Source of the DNA: Gammaproteobacteria bacterium
GTDB lineage: Bacteria; Pseudomonadota; Gammaproteobacteria; VBWC01
Assembly (NCBI GenBank): GCA_023266115.1
Contig: JAHFRU010000002.1
Coordinates: 1 to 64,000, forward strand
DNA: 64,000 bases
Reading direction: 5' to 3'
Position numbers and translations under genes: made by a program. Every line of letters begins with the position of its first letter. Within the stretch, counting starts at the first letter, position 1. Shown here one piece after another: positions 37,088-45,918 of the stretch. Below the pieces are notes generated by a model. It searched no databases, was not told the DNA's origin, and was given only the letters and a program-made list of their open reading frames with translations.

Positions 37088-39064
37088 TCAGCGGTGATCA
37101 GGCTCGGTTCGTTGCACGCTCTGCAGCAAGTCAAGCAACTGAACCAGATGATCGTCATATACGGAGATGCGCCGCTCAATATCCTGAATCATTTCGGCCA
37201 GTTCGTTGCGCGATTCGTTGACGCGCAGTAAGGACTCCATATGCTTTTCGAGCAACTCCCGATTGTCCTCGACTTGCCGGACAAGAGGCGCGGTCAGTTC
37301 TTCGAACCATATCTTGGCTTCCCGATGCGCCATCGCATAGACCTGGCGCACATGACTCACCAGCGATATGAAGAATTTTTTGATCACCGCAGTCTGTTCA
37401 GTCATCGTCGTAGTGCGGCTGTCACGGAAATCCTTGGCGCGGCTGTGAAGATCGTCGACCTCTCGTCTGAATTTCCCGATATCGAACGGCCGGAGATTCA
37501 TTTGCACCAGAGAATGTTCTTCCTGCAGGCGCTGGTAGATTTTTTTAACGGTATCTTCTGCTTGCTGACACTGCGTTTCAGCGACTTTCATTGTGTCGCG
37601 TACGCCGTCAAAGAAATCCGCCATGCACTTCTTGAGCCCCGAGGTGGTCCAGCTGTCGACCATGGTGTCGCGCGTTTCCTGTGCCATCCGGTCGATCGCA
37701 TCAACATTGAGGGTACCAAGTATCATTTTTGAGTTTTGGGCGAGCTTGCGACGGCACGTCTCGAAGTAGGCGACGTTTTGGTAATAGTCTTCCTGTTTTT
37801 TTCGTATCGTGGCGATCATGTTATTAGCGAGTTCGGTATTCCTTTCGCACAGGCCAGAGATGTCGCTGTGGTTCTTGTGTAGCTTGGCCAACCGGGTTGC
37901 GATTAGCCTGCCAGTATCGTCGAGCAGGGCGCTAACTTCCGTAACCACGTTCTCCCAGATCAGGCGTTGTTTTGCCGGTAACACTTCATTGGCGAGGAAA
38001 GACTGCAGTGAATCCAGCCGGCTGGCTGTCAGCAGGCGCCTGTCCCCGCGTATTTGAGCGACCAGTCCTTTCTGCGCCGACACTGGAAACACGCGACTTA
38101 CGTCTAGCCCCAGCTGCCGCGCTGTTTTCCGGCATTGCTCGTTGATTGAATGTTCGATTTCCTGCGGTGACTTCATATCGTCCCACAGCGTATCGATCTT
38201 GTTCAGTGCGGCGATCAGATTGCTCGATGTGCCGCTGCACGATCGAGCGATATAGGTCCTCCACATATTCATGTCGCTACTGGTAACGCCGGTATCGGCC
38301 GCCAGTATGAACATGACGGCCTGGGCGCTCGGGAGCATAGTGAAGGTTAGTTCCGGCTCTGTTCCCAGGGCGTTCAGGCCGGGGGTGTCGAGCACCACCA
38401 GGCCCTGCTTCAGTAGTGGATGAGGAAAGCTGATGAGTGCGTGACGCCACATTGGGATCGTCACTGTGCCCGAGTCTGGCTCATCAGTGTCGGTGACGCA
38501 ATTGTCGTGCTCGCCCAGCAGCCCGAGCTGCTCTGCAATTTCTCGCGTGACCTGCTTTGTCTTGATCACTTCGCGGAACGTTTCGGCCATTTTATCGGGA
38601 CTGTCTGTATCGAGCTCGACGGTTGTCCACTGGTCAGGATCATCCTTGAATTCCCGTATTGTCCGGTCTGCCAGCCGGGTCTCGATTGGCAGGAGTCTGA
38701 TGTACGATTCGTTCGTGACATTGTCGTAAAGAATTTCCGTCGGACACATCGTGGTACGGCCGACATCCGAGGGTAACAATCGGCGCTGATAGTCGGCGAA
38801 AAATATCGCGTTGATGAGTTCCGTCTTGCCGCGCGAGAACTCCGCGACGAATGCAATCGTGAACTTGTCCGACCGCAGACGCTCCTGCATTTCATGCAAG
38901 CGAAGTTCAATCTCGGGAGATCCCCAGCCGTGGCTATTGAGCCACTGCTGGCAGCTGGCGATTGCACTGGCGAGATCAAGGCGCCAATGTTCGAAGGCAT
39001 TCATTTGCCGGTTAAGGCTGTTGGCCTGTGTCGGCGGGGTGATGTGCAATGAATGGATGCCCAT
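37088..39064 (-). CDS. Dynamin-like GTPase
   Basis: The 658-residue protein has a large GTPase domain: P-loop AEFSRGKT (74-81, with Ala where Gly is usual), a switch Thr (VGRTTMCP), G3 DTPGLN (226-231) and G4 NKID (288-291). A long helical region follows (about 340-650), rich in charged residues, as in bacterial dynamin-like proteins that bind membranes. No membrane helix is clear. Bacterial dynamins act in membrane repair, fission or phage defence. It sits between yggT and metX, which are neighbours or nearly so in other gammaproteobacteria. The start could instead be ATG 39004. Confidence 0.85.
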   Translation of the reverse strand: MGIHSLHITPPTQANSLNRQMNAFEHWRLDLASAIASCQQWLNSHGWGSPEIELRLHEMQERLRSDKFTIAFVAEFSRGKTELINAIFFADYQRRLLPSDVGRTTMCPTEILYDNVTNESYIRLLPIETRLADRTIREFKDDPDQWTTVELDTDSPDKMAETFREVIKTKQVTREIAEQLGLLGEHDNCVTDTDEPDSGTVTIPMWRHALISFPHPLLKQGLVVLDTPGLNALGTEPELTFTMLPSAQAVMFILAADTGVTSSDMNMWRTYIARSCSGTSSNLIAALNKIDTLWDDMKSPQEIEHSINEQCRKTARQLGLDVSRVFPVSAQKGLVAQIRGDRRLLTASRLDSLQSFLANEVLPAKQRLIWENVVTEVSALLDDTGRLIATRLAKLHKNHSDISGLCERNTELANNMIATIRKKQEDYYQNVAYFETCRRKLAQNSKMILGTLNVDAIDRMAQETRDTMVDSWTTSGLKKCMADFFDGVRDTMKVAETQCQQAEDTVKKIYQRLQEEHSLVQMNLRPFDIGKFRREVDDLHSRAKDFRDSRTTTMTEQTAVIKKFFISLVSHVRQVYAMAHREAKIWFEELTAPLVRQVEDNRELLEKHMESLLRVNESRNELAEMIQDIERRISVYDDHLVQLLDLLQSVQRTEPDHR

Positions 39065-39420
39065 GCTGAATTAATTTCCTTGGTGACAACTGAGCCGGAA
39101 CCTTCCGTCAGAGTTTATCGGCACGATAACCGGCGGCCTTGATTGAAGAGGCGAGGCAATAGTGATTATTGCTGGGCGAAATTACCTATTTGTAACGGGC
39201 GGTTACTCGTGGTCTTCGAGAGACGCGACGCGACTGCGATCTTCATCACGCTTCAACAAGGACATATCAGGGAAAGCGGGGCGGGCCGGATAGCAGCAAA
39301 AGCGATCTGATTGTGGCTCGGTATTCGTGTGAACGCTTCAGACTAGGTTCCAGACGCACCAAGCCCCGGCTGACAGCCGTCTACAGGTAGGCTGGAGTCG
39401 CGGCGATTACCTTCGTCGTA
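39065..39420. other. Gene-free stretch, 356 bp
   Basis: This gap lies between yggT and the dynamin-like gene, both read leftward. I see no repeat, tRNA or obvious hairpin terminator. A promoter for the GTPase gene is expected here but not clear. Confidence 0.45.
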
Positions 39421-40005
39421 TTATGCCTGTGCGAGGGCATGTCCAAGGTCGGCGACGGGAGCCACCAGCAATATCTGTATCAATTGTAGTGCTATCAAGG
39501 CAAAAAGAGGTGATAAATCGATGCCGGCTATTGGTGCGATCATGCGCCGAAAAGGACGCAGTACTGGTGCGGTCAGATACTGAAGCAGGGCGGTGAGGGG
39601 ATTGTACGTGCCGGGCCCGATCCAGCTGAACACGACCTGGATCAAAATCGAAAAAACGAACACGTTAAAAAAGAGGCGCATCAGGTCGGCGATGGCGCTG
39701 ACGGCGAGGCTTGTCCCGGTAAACGGATGACCGGCAATAATATGCCCGAGCAGCAGTTCGATCACTTGCAGGATAAGAAGCACCAAGATTGAGGCAGTGT
39801 CGACTTTGCCAATTGACGGGATGATACGCCGTAGTGGCACCACGGCTGGATTGGTGATTTTTACGACGAATTGTGAAATGGGGTTATAAAAATCAGCGCG
39901 AACCCATTGCAACAGCAACCGCACCATGACGGCGAGAATGTATAGTCCGAACAACGCACCGATCACAAGACTGGCCGAGGCGGCGATGTACAAATTTTCG
40001 GTCAT
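39421..40005 (-). CDS. YggT family membrane protein
   Basis: The 194-residue inner-membrane protein has two copies of the YggT unit, each with a pair of helices around an amphipathic turn: YNPISQFVVKITNPAVVPLR in the first half and YNPLTALLQYLTAPVLRPFR in the second. The function is unclear; in E. coli it is linked to osmotic and potassium stress and cell division. It overlaps the proC stop by 3 bp (ATGA) and is part of the yggS-proC-yggT operon. Confidence 0.92.
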   Translation of the reverse strand: MTENLYIAASASLVIGALFGLYILAVMVRLLLQWVRADFYNPISQFVVKITNPAVVPLRRIIPSIGKVDTASILVLLILQVIELLLGHIIAGHPFTGTSLAVSAIADLMRLFFNVFVFSILIQVVFSWIGPGTYNPLTALLQYLTAPVLRPFRRMIAPIAGIDLSPLFALIALQLIQILLVAPVADLGHALAQA

Positions 40006-40826
40006 TCATTACCCAGTATGTTGGCTAGTTCAACAGACCGATCGCGAGCGGCGGTCAAGGCTTCGGTAAATATCTGTTCCAGTCGATTATCTTTCAGGAC
40101 GTTCACGGCGCGCTCGGTCGTTCCGCCTGGCGACGTGACGCGTTCGCGCAATAGGTGGCTATCGGTAGTGGTTTCGAGGGCCATTTTCGCCGCGCCAAAG
40201 GCGGTTTGCAGCGTAAGCAGGCGCGCTGTCTCGCGCGGTAATCCGAGCTGTTCCCCGGCTTGTTCGAGTGCTTCCATGACAAAGAAGAAGTAGGCTGGCC
40301 CACTGCCGGACAGGGCGGTGACGGCGTCCATCAACGATTCGTCTTCCAGCCACAACGTCATACCAACCGCCCGCATGATCGATTCTGCCTGATTACGCTG
40401 TTCCGTGGACACGTGTCGATTCGCCACCAGCGCGGTTGCTCCGCTTTTCACCAGGGCAGGGGTGTTGGGCATGGCGCGGACAATCGCAGTGCTCGTGCCG
40501 AGCCATTTGCCGAGATGTGCAAGCCGAACACCTGCAGCGATAGAGATTACGAGTGGCCTGTCGCGCGCGATTGTGGGCGCCAGTTCCGCCGAGACCGCTT
40601 GGATATTTTGTGGTTTGACCGCCAGCACAACGATATCGGATTTCTCCGCTACCTCCCGGTTGGACAGGGAGGCGTGGGTACCAAAGCTCAGCCTGATATC
40701 ATCGAGCTGTTGTTGGTTGGGATCGGCAACCCGGATGTCGCCGGGTTGTATCCCGTCGGCTATCAGGCCGCCGACGAGGCAGCGGGCCATGTTACCGCCG
40801 CCGATGAAGCCAATTGCCGTGCTCAT
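40002..40826 (-). CDS. proC: Pyrroline-5-carboxylate reductase
   Basis: ProC reduces pyrroline-5-carboxylate to proline with NAD(P)H. The 274-residue protein has the N-terminal Rossmann GFIGGGNMA, VVLAVKPQ, MPNTPALVKSG and a C-terminal signature reading VTSPGGTTERAVNVL. Length and motifs are typical. It lies 60 bp after yggS and overlaps yggT by 4 bp. Confidence 0.96.
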   Translation of the reverse strand: MSTAIGFIGGGNMARCLVGGLIADGIQPGDIRVADPNQQQLDDIRLSFGTHASLSNREVAEKSDIVVLAVKPQNIQAVSAELAPTIARDRPLVISIAAGVRLAHLGKWLGTSTAIVRAMPNTPALVKSGATALVANRHVSTEQRNQAESIMRAVGMTLWLEDESLMDAVTALSGSGPAYFFFVMEALEQAGEQLGLPRETARLLTLQTAFGAAKMALETTTDSHLLRERVTSPGGTTERAVNVLKDNRLEQIFTEALTAARDRSVELANILGNE

Positions 40827-40886
40827 AAAGTGTCGCGAAATGGGAAAGCGTCCAAAGAGTCTAGCTTTTAGGCGATTAGGATACTG

Positions 40887-41618
40887 TTATTGATCGCTGC
40901 GTACCAGCCCGTCGCCGGAGATTATGCGGCGCTCGCCAAATATCGAGGTACCCACGCGCACTATCGTCGCCCCTTCGGCGATCGCCGCTTCGAAATCGTC
41001 AGACATTCCCATTGAGAGCGTATCGATCGTTATCCCGTCGTCGGCTAGCCGTTCACCAGCGGCCCGCAGCATTCCAAACACCTTCCGCTGTGCCGCAAAA
41101 TTACTGGTCGGTTTGGGTATTACACTCAGGCCGCGTAATCGAGTGCCGGTTAGTTTGGTGATATCTCGTGCCACCGCCAGTAGCACGTCCGGGTGGGCGC
41201 CGCTTTTGGTTGGTTCGTCGGATAGTTTGATTTGCAGGCAGATATTGAGGGGTGGCAGGTGCCCGGGGCGCTGGTCGCTGAGACGCTGTGCAATTTTCAG
41301 CCGATCGACCCCGTGGACCCAGCTGAATGACTCCGCAATCTGCCGCGTCTTGTTCGCCTGCATGCGCCCTATGAAGTGCCAGTTAATGGCGAGATCGGCG
41401 AGCGCGGTCATCTTGGACGAGGCTTCCTGCAGATAGCTTTCGCCGAAGCACCGTTGTCCAGCTTCATAAGCGGCACGGAGGGACTGCTCCGGCTGCGCTT
41501 TGCTGACCGCCAACAGTGTGACCGCGTGCGGCGGCCGGTGATATGCCTGCTCGGCCCGGGTAATGCGGTCGCGGATCTCGGCGAGACGTTCAGCGATGAA
41601 ATGCGGTTTGGTATCCAA
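40887..41618 (-). CDS. YggS family PLP-binding protein (PLP homeostasis)
   Basis: The 243-residue protein has the alanine-racemase-like barrel with the PLP lysine in LLAVSKAQPEQ, then CFGESYLQEA, WHFIGRMQANKTR and SMGMSDDFEAAI, all family marks. It binds PLP, regulates its supply and affects amino-acid metabolism, but has no catalytic activity of its own. It is the first gene of the yggS-proC-yggT operon and is divergent from pilT, 144 bp away. Confidence 0.94.
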   Translation of the reverse strand: MDTKPHFIAERLAEIRDRITRAEQAYHRPPHAVTLLAVSKAQPEQSLRAAYEAGQRCFGESYLQEASSKMTALADLAINWHFIGRMQANKTRQIAESFSWVHGVDRLKIAQRLSDQRPGHLPPLNICLQIKLSDEPTKSGAHPDVLLAVARDITKLTGTRLRGLSVIPKPTSNFAAQRKVFGMLRAAGERLADDGITIDTLSMGMSDDFEAAIAEGATIVRVGTSIFGERRIISGDGLVRSDQ

Positions 41619-41762
41619 TGGGCTCGCGGCGATTACAGCCTTTCAACAGGCATGATAATGTATCAAGAACACGACGCTATTGCCGCTAACGCCCGTTGGA
41701 GGCCATGGTTCCGACAAGCTGGCCAGGCGCCTGATATAGCTAGAGAACCGGAGGTAATGCAG

Positions 41763-42806
41763 ATGGATATTGCGGAGTTACTCGCATTCAGCGTGAAGAA
41801 CGGTGCATCGGACTTGCACCTGTCAGCCGGACTGCCGCCGATGATCCGGGTTGACGGCGACATTCGCCGGGTCAACGTACCGCCCCTCGATCACAAGTCG
41901 GTTCAATCCATGATGTACGACATCATGAATGATAAACAACGCAAGGATTTCGAAGAATTTTATGAGAACGACTTCTCGTTCGAAATTCAAGGGCTGGCGC
42001 GTTTTCGCGTCAACGCCTTTACCCAGAACCGCGGTATGGGCGGCGTGTTTCGTACCATTCCCTCGAACATCCTGTCGCTGGAGGAACTGGGCTGTCCGGT
42101 CAGTTTCAAGGAAATCGCAAAAAATCCCCGGGGCCTGGTGCTGGTGACTGGACCCACCGGTTCCGGCAAGTCAACCACACTGGCCGCGATGCTCGACTTC
42201 AAGAATCAGGATGAATTCGGGCACATCCTGACAATCGAGGACCCGATCGAATTTGTCCACACCAGCAAGAAATGCCTGGTCAACCAGCGCGAAGTACACC
42301 GTGATACGCTGGGTTTTAACGAGGCCCTGCGGTCGGCGTTGCGTGAAGACCCGGACATTATTCTCGTCGGTGAAATGCGCGACCCCGAGACCATTCGTTT
42401 GGCGCTGACCGCTTCGGAAACCGGCCACCTCGTGTTTGGAACACTGCATACGAGCTCCGCGGCCAAGACTATTGACCGTATCATCGACGTGTTTCCGGCG
42501 GCGGAGAAAGAAATGGTGCGTTCGATGCTGTCCGAGTCGTTGCGCGCGGTAATTGCCCAGACGCTGCTAAAACGCGTCGGCGGTGGTCGTGTTGCGGCGC
42601 ACGAGATACTGATCGGCACGCCCGCGATTCGTAACCTGATCCGCGAGAACAAGATCCCACAGATGTATTCGGCGATTCAGACCGGCCAGTCGCTCGGTAT
42701 GCAGACACTCGATCAGTGCCTGATGGAGATGGTCCGGCAGGGCGTCGTCAGCAAACAGGATGCTCGCTTGAAGGCGGCCAATAAGGACGCGTTCGCCAAC
42801 ATGTGA
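41763..42806 (+). CDS. pilT: Type IV pilus retraction ATPase
   Basis: PilT is the hexameric ATPase that depolymerises type IV pili, giving twitching motility. The 347-residue protein has Walker A GPTGSGKST (130-138), the Asp box EDPIEF, Walker B with VGEMRDPETI, and the AIRNLIRE segment near the C-terminus that is needed for retraction. ATG 41763 is chosen because GGAGG (41750-41754) lies 8 bp upstream and the sequence then matches the usual N-terminus (MDIAELLAFSVKNGASDLHL). No pilU follows, unlike in Pseudomonas; the next gene is convergent. Confidence 0.96.
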   Translation: MDIAELLAFSVKNGASDLHLSAGLPPMIRVDGDIRRVNVPPLDHKSVQSMMYDIMNDKQRKDFEEFYENDFSFEIQGLARFRVNAFTQNRGMGGVFRTIPSNILSLEELGCPVSFKEIAKNPRGLVLVTGPTGSGKSTTLAAMLDFKNQDEFGHILTIEDPIEFVHTSKKCLVNQREVHRDTLGFNEALRSALREDPDIILVGEMRDPETIRLALTASETGHLVFGTLHTSSAAKTIDRIIDVFPAAEKEMVRSMLSESLRAVIAQTLLKRVGGGRVAAHEILIGTPAIRNLIRENKIPQMYSAIQTGQSLGMQTLDQCLMEMVRQGVVSKQDARLKAANKDAFANM

Positions 42807-42814
42807 CCCCGGAA

Positions 42815-43585
42815 TTACCCGGGCACGAAGACATCAGCCGCCGGTCCCCGAATTCGGTGAATCGGATGCCCGTAGACGCTGGCGAGGTTTGCCTCGGTAA
42901 GCGTGGTCGATACGGGTCCGCATTCGTGCCTTCCGTCCCCATATAACAGCAGAACGTGATCGCAGTAGCGTGACGCGAGATTGGCGTCGTGCAGGATCAT
43001 CATCGCGGATTTTCCCTGTTCCCGTACCCGTCGGGTAATCGTATCCAGCACGGCGATTTGGTGATGGACATCGAGATGATTGGTCGGTTCGTCGAGCAAG
43101 TAGAGGTCAGGATCCTGCGTCAGCGCGGTGGCGATGGCCAGCCGTCGCCGTTCGCCGCCGGACAGTGTCGATACGATACGATGGTCCAGACCGGCAAGAC
43201 CAACGGCACGCAGGGCCGCGCGGGCGATCGATCGATCGTCGTCGTTTTCCCATTGCCACGGTTTCAGGAATGGATGGCGGCCGACGAGTGCGCTTTCCAG
43301 GACGGTGCTGGGAAAACGGTCGTCGCAGTCCTGAAACGTGACGCCGATATGCCTGGCGATATCTCGCCGGGGCCACTGATCGATGTCTTTGCCGAGCAAT
43401 CGAATTGAACCGTGATCGTACGGCCGCAGGCCGGCTAATGTATGCAAAAGCGTTGTTTTACCCGCGCCGTTTTTGCCAAGAATCGCCCAGCACTGAGGCC
43501 GGCGGATCGAGAACGTGAGATTTCTGCAGACCGTGAGTCCGACGATCTGGACATCAAGTGCGGTCGTTTCCAGCACGGTGTTCAC
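42815..43585 (-). CDS. ABC transporter ATPase of the FecE/BtuD type
   Basis: The 256-residue ATPase has Walker A GKNGAGKTT, the Q-loop, signature STLSGGERRR and Walker B LLDEPTNHLD. This is the reading of ATPases that power uptake of iron-siderophore, heme or cobalamin. It overlaps the permease gene by 4 bp. No substrate-binding protein lies beside it, so the substrate is open. It converges with pilT. Confidence 0.92.
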   Translation of the reverse strand: MNTVLETTALDVQIVGLTVCRNLTFSIRRPQCWAILGKNGAGKTTLLHTLAGLRPYDHGSIRLLGKDIDQWPRRDIARHIGVTFQDCDDRFPSTVLESALVGRHPFLKPWQWENDDDRSIARAALRAVGLAGLDHRIVSTLSGGERRRLAIATALTQDPDLYLLDEPTNHLDVHHQIAVLDTITRRVREQGKSAMMILHDANLASRYCDHVLLLYGDGRHECGPVSTTLTEANLASVYGHPIHRIRGPAADVFVPG

Positions 43586-44577
43586 CGGTATCCTCGTTGC
43601 AGCAACGCCAGAAAAACCGGTACGCCGAGAAAAGCGGTGATGACGCCAACCGGCAGTTGATCAGGCGCAAGTATCGTGCGAGCGAGCGTGTCAGCGATGA
43701 CAAGCAGGCTGCCCCCAAGCAGCACGGCGCCAGGCAGCAGGAAGCGCTGATCGTTACCGCCCAGCAGACGTACCAGGTGGGGCACAATCAATCCGACGAA
43801 GCCGATGCTGCCTGCCAATGTCACCGCAGCGGCAGTCAGCAGTGATGCAACAACATAGATTTGTAACCGTAGCGGCTGCGTGTTTACGCCAAGGGCGCTG
43901 GCCCGTAAATCGCCGTGTGACAGCACGTTCATTTGGCGCGCGAATGGCAGACAAATGACCAGGCCAGCAACGAGCACCATCAATGCGATCGCGGGATTCT
44001 CCGCGTACGTTAAATCCCCCATCAGCCAAAACAACATGCCGCGCAGCTGTTGTTCAGGGCTGACGGCCAGCAGGAAACTGATGAGCGCCCCCCAGCCCGC
44101 GGCGACAATGACGCCAGTAAGCAGTAACCGGGTCGGCGTCCAGCCACCGCCGCCGCGCGCCAGCGAGAACACCAGAAACATCGATACCAGTGCCCCCAGA
44201 AAAGCGCTGCCGGTCAGCACCAACGTCGCCGTGATGCCGGCGAGCATGGCACCCAGCGTGCCGACCGCCGCGCCGCCCGAAATGCCCAGCACGTAGGGAT
44301 CGGCCAACGGGTTACGCAACAATACCTGCATTAGTGCGCCGGCCAGCGCAAGCATACCGCCGGTGGCAAATGCACTTATGGCGCGCGGCCAGCGCAATTC
44401 CGTGATCACGCGTTGAACGGGTTCCGTGGCAGAGCCGGTCATCGCCTGCCAAACGTCGTGCCAGCTGGTGGCGACGCTGCCGGTCGTGACGGCAAAAACC
44501 AGGCAGACGGGCGCCAGCGCCGCGAGCCCGGTTAATAAAATCGGGCCGCGCATCAGCGGAGCGTGATGATCGGCCAT
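43582..44577 (-). CDS. FecCD family ABC transporter permease
   Basis: The 331-residue inner-membrane protein has about ten helices with family marks: LRWPRAISAFATGGMLALAG, LADPYVLGISGGAAVG and GFVGLIVPHLVRLLGGNDQR near the end. It forms the channel with the ATPase at 42815-43585. The family imports ferric siderophores, heme or vitamin B12. It overlaps the HAD gene by 25 bp, suggesting one transcript. Confidence 0.93.
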   Translation of the reverse strand: MADHHAPLMRGPILLTGLAALAPVCLVFAVTTGSVATSWHDVWQAMTGSATEPVQRVITELRWPRAISAFATGGMLALAGALMQVLLRNPLADPYVLGISGGAAVGTLGAMLAGITATLVLTGSAFLGALVSMFLVFSLARGGGGWTPTRLLLTGVIVAAGWGALISFLLAVSPEQQLRGMLFWLMGDLTYAENPAIALMVLVAGLVICLPFARQMNVLSHGDLRASALGVNTQPLRLQIYVVASLLTAAAVTLAGSIGFVGLIVPHLVRLLGGNDQRFLLPGAVLLGGSLLVIADTLARTILAPDQLPVGVITAFLGVPVFLALLQRGYR

Positions 44578-45206
44578 CCCTTGGTTTCCGCGTGCGCCGT
44601 CAAAGTGTCGTCCGGATCCACAGCGACCGGGTTGTCGACGATTTCCAGTAGTGGCAGGTCGTTGTGGGAGTCACTGTAAAACCAGCTGCCGGCCAGGTTG
44701 AGGCCTCGCGGTTCCATCCACTCGACAATACGCGTGATCTTGCCTGCGCGGAACGAGGGGACCCCGGCAACGCGACCCGTGTAGCGTCCGCCCACCGTCT
44801 CGGGTTCGGTCGCTATCAAGTCGTCGATGCCATAGAGTTTTGCAATCGGCTCGGTGATGAAACGGTTCGTGGCGGTCACAATGACCAGCGTATCACCGTT
44901 GTTTCGATGGCGTGCAATCAGATCCCGGGCCTTTGGTAACAGAACTGGCAGGATTTTTTGCTCGATGTAACCTTTGCGCCATTGGCGCAACAATGCTGGA
45001 TCGTGTGCGGCCAGGGGCCGCAGCTGGAACGCAAGAAATTCAAGAATATCCAGGGTTCCCCGGGTGTAATCATCATAGTAACGCTGGTTATCGTGTTCAT
45101 ATTGATCATGCGGCACTACGCCCTGCTCGATCAGAAAGCGGCCCCATAGATAATCGCTGTCGCCGGCCAGCAGGGTGTTGTCGAGGTCGAAGATCGCGAG
45201 GGTCAA
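44553..45206 (-). CDS. HAD-IB family phosphatase
   Basis: The 217-residue protein has the HAD motif I DLDNTL with nucleophile Asp7 and acid Asp9, motif II VTATN, the lysine in RAGKITRI and motif III FYSDSHNDLPLLE. Subfamily IB includes SerB-like and CicA-like phosphatases; the substrate is not clear. It is the first gene of the ABC importer operon and overlaps the permease start, so it may act on the imported substrate or be merely co-transcribed. Confidence 0.88.
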   Translation of the reverse strand: MTLAIFDLDNTLLAGDSDYLWGRFLIEQGVVPHDQYEHDNQRYYDDYTRGTLDILEFLAFQLRPLAAHDPALLRQWRKGYIEQKILPVLLPKARDLIARHRNNGDTLVIVTATNRFITEPIAKLYGIDDLIATEPETVGGRYTGRVAGVPSFRAGKITRIVEWMEPRGLNLAGSWFYSDSHNDLPLLEIVDNPVAVDPDDTLTAHAETKGWPIITLR

Positions 45207-45393
45207 CAGGATATTCCTTTTATGGCCGCGATCAGGCAGGTGCCGCGGACCGGTTCGATGAGCTACAAGATTTGCGTGTTGCCTGTTGTTTTTACCGGAT
45301 ATTTTTCAGTCATGTGGGCCTGGGTGGAAACCCCTTTACCCAAACAGGCGCTTTATAGAATAATAACAAGGAATTAGCACCTGCGCTTATCTG

Positions 45394-45891
45394 ATGATTG
45401 ATAACTGTGGTTACAGATCGAACGTCGGTATTATTCTGAGCAATCAGGATAACCGGGTCTTTTGGGCGCGGCGCGTCGGGCAGAATGCCTGGCAGTTTCC
45501 CCAGGGCGGCGTCCGTGAGAACGAAACCATCGAACAGGCGATGTACCGCGAGCTTGAAGAAGAAATCGGCCTGCGTGACGAGCATGTCATGGTCATGGGA
45601 CGTACTTCGGGTTGGCTGCGTTATCGTTTGCCGCGACGGCTGGTTCGTTACGACACCGAACCCGTCTGCATCGGTCAGAAACAGGTCTGGTTTATGCTGC
45701 GACTGATCGGTGATGAAAGCAACGTGCGATTTGATCGAAGCGACAAGCCGGAATTCGACAGTTGGCGTTGGGTGAGTTACTGGAGGCCGATGGAGGATGT
45801 GGTCGAGTTCAAACGCAAGGTATATGCGGACGCGCTGCGCCAGCTTGCACCGCTGGTATTCGATTCGATGACCCCTTTGGAGTCTTCATAG
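45394..45891 (+). CDS. rppH: RNA pyrophosphohydrolase
   Basis: RppH removes pyrophosphate from the 5' end of mRNA, which starts RNase E decay. The 165-residue Nudix protein has a complete Nudix box at 38-60 (GGVRENE, then REL and EEIGL) and the RppH-typical N-terminus [20 protein letters not shown] with WQFPQGG. The WRWVSYW and FKRKVY segments near the end are also typical. It converges with argA. Confidence 0.95.
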   Translation: MIDNCGYRSNVGIILSNQDNRVFWARRVGQNAWQFPQGGVRENETIEQAMYRELEEEIGLRDEHVMVMGRTSGWLRYRLPRRLVRYDTEPVCIGQKQVWFMLRLIGDESNVRFDRSDKPEFDSWRWVSYWRPMEDVVEFKRKVYADALRQLAPLVFDSMTPLESS

Positions 45892-45918
45892 GCGGTCAGC
45901 GCGGCCTTTTCTTTGCCG

